Positions 6,471 to 6,857 of a stretch of 6,857 bases of DNA are shown here, in pieces. A model generated the notes under the pieces. That model did not search any database. It was not told where the DNA came from and was given only the letters and a program-made list of their open reading frames with translations. Both the position numbers and the translations under genes were made by a program. Position 1 is the stretch's first letter. Each line of letters starts with the position of its first letter. The DNA comes from Gammaproteobacteria bacterium (GTDB taxonomy: Bacteria; Pseudomonadota; Gammaproteobacteria; Pseudomonadales; DSM-25080): contig JABXIR010000118.1 in NCBI GenBank assembly GCA_013372965.1, forward strand, positions 1-6,857. The letters run 5' to 3'.

Positions 6471-6857
6471 ATGCGAAAAAATCAATTGTCTCAGATTATA
6501 ACCACAACTCGACGCGCGGTGCTCGACTTCTTACTGTTTGTTCGGTTTGCCGTAAGGCGGTATATCGATGACGGGTGCGCAGATTCGTCGGCGGCGCTGA
6601 CCTATACGTCATTATTCGCAACGGTACCTCTGCTCACGGTTAGCCTCGGTGTGATTACATTGGTTCCAATGTTTGAGCCGTGGGTCGTTCATGTTCAGGC
6701 GATCCTTTTTGAACATTTAGTACCAGCCACAGGCGAGGCCGTGCAAGGCGCGCTGCAAGGGTTTCAAGAAGCGGCAAAAAATCTGACCGGTCTCAGCTTG
6801 TTGTTGCTTGTGGCAACCGTCGTGATGCTACTGAATACCATCGAGTCCGCGTTCAAC
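6471..6857 (+). CDS. yihY: YihY/UPF0761 (BrkB family) inner-membrane protein, partial at right edge
   Basis: From ATG 6471 the frame is open for 129 codons to the window end. The product matches the N-terminal third of YihY-type proteins: RFAVRRYIDDGCADSSAALTY (25-45) leading into the conserved membrane segment SLFATVPLLTVSLGVITLV (47-65), then LVPATGEAVQGALQGF (83-98), LTGLSLLLLVATVVMLL (105-121) and the signature IESAFN at 124-129. Members are multi-pass inner-membrane proteins. They were formerly annotated as ribonuclease BN, a label known to be wrong because that activity belongs to another gene. Their function is still unclear. An in-frame TAA six bases upstream makes 6471 the first usable start. 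No Shine-Dalgarno site is visible. It is divergent from arsC, the arrangement I recall in Pseudomonas. Confidence 0.92.
   Translation, partial: MRKNQLSQIITTTRRAVLDFLLFVRFAVRRYIDDGCADSSAALTYTSLFATVPLLTVSLGVITLVPMFEPWVVHVQAILFEHLVPATGEAVQGALQGFQEAAKNLTGLSLLLLVATVVMLLNTIESAFN
6495..6500 (-). promoter_or_regulatory. Candidate -10 element for the arsC operon, within yihY coding sequence
   Basis: On the minus strand a perfect TATAAT lies 46 bases upstream of the arsC start codon, in codons 9-10 of yihY. No good -35 box is found 16-18 bases further upstream, so it would be a weak or activator-dependent promoter. An alternative pair, TTGATT (6480-6485) and TAAAAG (6458-6463), would leave almost no leader. 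Confidence 0.3.

Overview
The window looks like ordinary chromosomal sequence from a free-living, probably marine or aquatic, gammaproteobacterium of medium GC (about 50% by eye). This rests on family resemblance: a P-II protein of gammaproteobacterial type, a full-length 67K-type SppA, a TPR/GGDEF diguanylate cyclase, and the neighbourhood yihY / arsC-wrbA-DUF2069, which is also the order I recall around arsC and wrbA in Pseudomonas. I cannot name the genus. I see no rRNA, tRNA, CRISPR array, insertion sequence, phage gene or attachment site.

Layout. Positions 1-248 (-) hold the N-terminal part of a YedJ-like HD-domain phosphohydrolase that starts at TTG and runs off the left edge. Divergent from it, 345-848 (+) encodes a secreted SRPBCC/AHSA1-like protein, also with a TTG start. 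Its stop codon directly abuts the stop of a convergent P-II nitrogen regulator gene (849-1187, -). A divergent promoter region (1188-1342) leads into a 659-residue membrane diguanylate cyclase (1343-3322, +). This cyclase has a signal peptide, a periplasmic TPR-like sensor, one membrane helix and a GGEEF catalytic domain.

Positions 6448 down to 3332 (-) form a tight four-gene operon in the order arsC-family reductase, wrbA, DUF2069 membrane protein, sppA. Each of its three junctions is a 4-base ATGA stop/start overlap. The operon ends at a strong intrinsic terminator that lies inside the 3' coding end of the convergent cyclase gene. At the right edge, 22 bases upstream of arsC and divergent from it, yihY (UPF0761/BrkB family membrane protein) begins at 6471 and runs off the window.

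How the genes relate. The operon mixes a thiol-dependent oxyanion reductase-like protein, a flavodoxin-like quinone reductase, a small four-helix membrane protein and a membrane-anchored signal-peptide peptidase. A stress or envelope-maintenance theme is possible but is inference. The cyclase, P-II and SRPBCC genes appear to be independent units. I found no evidence of a novel multi-gene system. The most notable points are the terminator nested in a convergent coding region, the fully coupled operon, the cyclase's degenerate inhibitory site, and the two edge genes that are easy to miss because they lack a second end.
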